Source of the DNA: an uncultured Cocleimonas sp.
Lineage (GTDB): Bacteria > Pseudomonadota > Gammaproteobacteria > Thiotrichales > Thiotrichaceae
Direction of reading: 5' to 3'
NCBI GenBank assembly: GCA_937974135.1
Contig: CALJIH010000156.1
Location: forward strand, 1-8,387
DNA length: 8,387 nucleotides
Numbering within the stretch: the stretch's first letter is position 1; every line of letters begins with the position of its first letter. Both the position numbers and the translations under genes were made by a program. The notes under the pieces are model-generated. The model had not been told where the DNA came from, did no database searches, and worked only from the letters and a program-made list of their open reading frames with translations. Positions 7,300-8,387 of the stretch are shown here, one piece after another.

Positions 7300-7347
7300 C
7301 TTTTTTCTAAAAAAGAAGATTTTTTTAATTAGATATATATTATATCT
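7300..7347 (+). terminator. Weak terminator-like hairpins after atpC
   Basis: CTTTTTT (7300-7306) pairs with AAAAAAG (7309-7315) and is followed by a T7 run (7320-7326). A second perfect inverted repeat, AGATATA (7331-7337) with TATATCT (7341-7347), follows. Both stems are nearly pure A-U, and the first has only a 2-nt loop unless the inner pair opens. Termination would therefore be inefficient compared with the G/C-rich hairpin at 8083. This is the most likely end of the atp transcript, but read-through is possible. Confidence 0.4.
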
Positions 7348-7409
7348 CACTGTTTTTAATGTTATTTTTACCAATTCATAAAAAAAATGTTGTTTTTTTA
7401 CCATTTTTT
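7348..7409. other. A/T-tract DNA upstream of the lipoprotein promoter
   Basis: Runs of five to eight A or T occur at 7353-7357, 7365-7369, 7380-7387, 7393-7399 and 7404-7411, with centres roughly 12 to 16 bp apart. TTTTTACCA occurs twice (7365-7373 and 7395-7403). The tracts lie directly upstream of the -35 box at 7410, where an UP element or curved DNA would sit. No ORF is present. Function is inferred. Confidence 0.35.
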
Positions 7410-7438
7410 TTGAATGTAGTTTGAATAAAGACTATACT
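7410..7438 (+). promoter_or_regulatory. Putative sigma70 promoter of the lipoprotein gene
   Basis: TTGAAT (7410-7415, 4/6 match to TTGACA) is followed after exactly 17 bp by TATACT (7433-7438, 5/6 match to TATAAT). Transcription would start near 7445, giving a leader of about 86 nt. The A/T tracts just upstream could strengthen it. This makes the downstream gene a separate transcription unit from the atp operon. Confidence 0.6.
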
Positions 7439-7462
7439 CTCACATGCGGATAAACATTGATT

Positions 7463-7495
7463 AATGGAACGTTTGTTCTAAATGGTCGTTTCTAA
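7463..7495 (+). repeat. Imperfect tandem repeat in the lipoprotein 5' leader
   Basis: AATGGAACGTTTGTTCTA (7463-7480) is followed at once by a shortened copy, AATGGTCGTTTCTAA (7481-7495). The first copy contains a small inverted repeat, GAAC-GTTT-GTTC (7467-7478). The repeat lies inside the predicted untranslated leader, 35 nt before the start codon. It may be an operator or RNA element, or a chance duplication. Confidence 0.35.
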
Positions 7496-7530
7496 TTTTA
7501 TAACTAACAAGTAGTAAAGGATGTACAAAC

Positions 7531-8043
7531 ATGAAGATTAAACATCAACTCTCTATTGCAACACTATTAATGGCAGGCGTTTTTGTAACAGGTTGTTCAA
7601 GTTCACAGTCGCAAACTGAAGGTGCTTCTCAAGTTTCAGGATCTCAGCAGCAAGTTGAAGGTGCGGCTCCTGTAGTTGCTGAGCCAATAGCAGCTCCTGC
7701 TCCTGCTCCTGCAGTTAAAATGGCTCCTAAGCCAGTTAAGCGTATGGCTCCTAAGCGTATGGCTCCTAAGCCTCGTGGAAACCGTTGGACTCACACTCAT
7801 CCAGCAGTACCTCGTTGTACTAAGTCTGTTCGTCATACACATAAGTATAACCAAGCTCGTCACTCTCACAAGTACAGCTGTCAAGGTCAACGCATGGCTC
7901 CTAAGCGTATGGCTCCAAAGCCACAAGTTGACGTTCGCGCTTTACAAATGAAGTTAAGAGCTAAAGGTTACTACAAAGGACCAATCGACGGTATCGTTGG
8001 CCCTGGTACTCGTAGCGCTCTACAACGTTTCATGAAGCGTTAA
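7531..8043 (+). CDS. Lipoprotein with HxH/Cys module and C-terminal peptidoglycan-binding domain
   Basis: The 170-aa product starts with a basic n-region and hydrophobic core (MKIKHQLSIATLLMAGVFV) leading to a lipobox VTGC, so the mature protein should begin at lipidated Cys22. A Ser/Gln-rich linker (23-43) and an Ala/Pro stretch (45-62, with APAPAPA) follow. Five MAPK units come next, including the exact 11-residue repeat RMAPKRMAPKP at 71-81 and 121-131. Between those repeats lies a His/Cys module (85-117) with three HxH motifs (88-90, 102-104, 111-113) and Cys96 and Cys117. Residues about 133-168 match the PG_binding_1 fold (LQMKLRAKGYYKGPIDGIVGPGTRSAL), which binds the cell wall. It probably tethers the outer membrane to peptidoglycan, and the His/Cys module could bind metal or form a disulfide (inference). 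AAAGGA (7516-7521) lies 9 nt upstream. It has its own promoter and terminator. I do not recognise a named gene. Confidence 0.9.
   Translation: MKIKHQLSIATLLMAGVFVTGCSSSQSQTEGASQVSGSQQQVEGAAPVVAEPIAAPAPAPAVKMAPKPVKRMAPKRMAPKPRGNRWTHTHPAVPRCTKSVRHTHKYNQARHSHKYSCQGQRMAPKRMAPKPQVDVRALQMKLRAKGYYKGPIDGIVGPGTRSALQRFMKR
7720..7920 (+). repeat. Five copies of a 12-bp MAPK-coding repeat
   Basis: ATGGCTCCTAAG occurs at 7720-7731, 7744-7755, 7759-7770 and 7894-7905, with a one-base variant (ATGGCTCCAAAG) at 7909-7920. Two pairs form the RMAPKRMAPKP segments on either side of the His/Cys module. All copies stay in frame. The near-identity at DNA level suggests recent duplication, and copy number could vary between strains by slippage or recombination. 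Confidence 0.8.
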
Positions 8044-8044
8044 T

Positions 8045-8079
8045 CTATTGAAGAAATAGCTTCTCTGTATATCAGAGAA
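8045..8079 (+). other. Two small hairpins between the lipoprotein stop and its terminator
   Basis: CTATT (8045-8049) pairs with AATAG (8055-8059) around a GAAGA loop. TTCTCTG (8061-8067) pairs perfectly with CAGAGAA (8073-8079) around TATAT. Neither is followed by a T run, so they are not terminators themselves. With the terminator at 8083 they make three consecutive stems in about 75 nt of 3' UTR. Confidence 0.45.
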
Positions 8080-8082
8080 AAT

Positions 8083-8119
8083 ATGGGACTAGGGAGAAAT
8101 TCTTAGTCCCATTTTTTTT
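8083..8119 (+). terminator. Strong intrinsic terminator of the lipoprotein gene
   Basis: ATGGGACTA (8083-8091) pairs perfectly with TAGTCCCAT (8104-8112). The stem continues inward through G-U, G-C, G-U and A-U pairs to a GAAA tetraloop (8096-8099), giving 13 pairs in all. A T8 run (8112-8119) follows directly. This is a textbook Rho-independent terminator, and it separates the lipoprotein gene from the next one. Confidence 0.92.
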
Positions 8120-8140
8120 ATATAATTGTTAGGTTTTTAC

Positions 8141-8169
8141 TGTATATTCAATGAACTATGTCTTATAAA
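8141..8169 (+). promoter_or_regulatory. Weak candidate promoter for the gene at 8199
   Basis: TATAAA (8164-8169) is a good -10 hexamer, but the best-spaced -35 (TGTATA, 8141-8146, 17-bp spacer) matches only 3 of 6 consensus bases. Because a strong terminator lies just upstream, the next gene needs a promoter in this 79-nt stretch, which supports the call. It may depend on an activator or another sigma factor. Confidence 0.3.
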
Positions 8170-8198
8170 GATGGTCATAAATTCAGGGGATTTTATCA

Positions 8199-8387
8199 AT
8201 GATCTACAAAGGTCAAATTATCAATTACTTTTTAAAAAGCATAATACTAGTTTTCTTGTTTAGTATATGCTCACCATCAATGGCTGTTGTATGGCGTGCA
8301 ACTAATGCTTGGGATAATGTATGGGAGAAAAGGTATCAACATTGGGTTCAAAATAATTGGACTGAAGAATTTTTCATGGATCCTAAG
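8199..8387 (+). CDS. Unrecognised exported protein, N-terminal part only
   Basis: An ATG at 8199 with a good Shine-Dalgarno (AGGGGA, 8185-8190, 8 nt upstream) opens a frame that runs without a stop to the window edge (63 codons). Residues 1-29 look like a Sec signal peptide: Lys at 4 and 13, hydrophobic core SIILVFLFSI (14-23), and a signal peptidase I site SMA ending at Ala29. The start of the mature protein is unusually rich in Trp and other aromatics, with five Trp within residues 32-54 (VWRATNAWDNVWEKRYQHW and onward). Cys24 is preceded by Ile, so this is not a good lipobox. The protein is probably periplasmic or secreted. I do not recognise the family from this fragment. It follows the lipoprotein terminator by 79 nt on the same strand. 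Confidence 0.75.
   Translation, partial: MIYKGQIINYFLKSIILVFLFSICSPSMAVVWRATNAWDNVWEKRYQHWVQNNWTEEFFMDPK

Noticed and set aside
7720..7920. CRISPR-like or mobile repeat array
   Set aside because: The 12-bp units are in-frame coding repeats with no spacers of uniform length and no flanking target duplications.
7636..7926. Minus-strand frame opposite the lipoprotein gene
   Set aside because: Its Arg/Ser/Leu-rich sequence is the reverse reading of the MAPK and Ala/Pro repeats. The sense frame has a signal peptide, lipobox and known domain.
8199..8275. Lipoprotein signal at Cys24 of the last gene
   Set aside because: The residue before the Cys is Ile, not Gly/Ala/Ser, and a good signal peptidase I site (SMA) follows five residues later.

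Overview
This window carries a complete, canonical F1Fo ATP synthase operon in the order atpI-atpB-atpE-atpF-atpH-atpA-atpG-atpD-atpC, all on the + strand (164-7274). It is followed by a small repeat-rich lipoprotein gene (7531-8043) with its own promoter and terminator, and by the first 63 codons of an unrecognised secreted protein (8199 to the window edge). Gene order, subunit lengths (for example b 156, alpha 513, beta 460 aa, identical to Escherichia coli) and sequence similarity place the source in the Gammaproteobacteria. The DNA is AT-rich, with A/T-tract spacers and A/T-ending codons. An AT-rich marine or symbiotic sulfur-oxidiser-type lineage is plausible, but the genus cannot be fixed from this sequence.

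Layout: 1-84 is AT-rich DNA with no gene. A sigma70-type promoter with an extended -10 (85-113) drives the operon. Spacers between atp genes are short (7, 77, 51, 9, 40, 31, 72 and 38 nt). The longest one before the Fo genes end, atpB-atpE, holds an A/U-rich leader and a strong Shine-Dalgarno that resemble the E. coli atpE translation enhancer. A small hairpin sits on the atpE stop codon. After atpC, 256 nt of A/T-tract DNA holds weak terminator-like hairpins, then a good sigma70 promoter (7410-7438) and a leader with an imperfect tandem repeat. The lipoprotein gene ends in a very clear intrinsic terminator (8083-8119).

Function: atpB, atpE and atpF encode the membrane Fo sector (a, c-ring, b2 stator). 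atpH, atpA, atpG, atpD and atpC encode F1 (delta, alpha, gamma, beta, epsilon). atpI encodes the accessory assembly protein. Catalytic and proton-path residues are intact throughout, so the enzyme should be a working H+-coupled ATP synthase. The lipoprotein has a lipobox, a basic/proline-rich spacer, a His/Cys module with three HxH motifs, and a C-terminal peptidoglycan-binding domain. It is probably an envelope protein bridging the outer membrane and the cell wall.

Novelty: most of the window is ordinary, and I see no sign of a defence system, mobile element, CRISPR array or new multi-gene system. The items most worth a second look are the HxH/Cys module of the lipoprotein, the unknown Trp-rich exported protein cut by the window edge, and the RNA-level signals around atpE and downstream of the lipoprotein.
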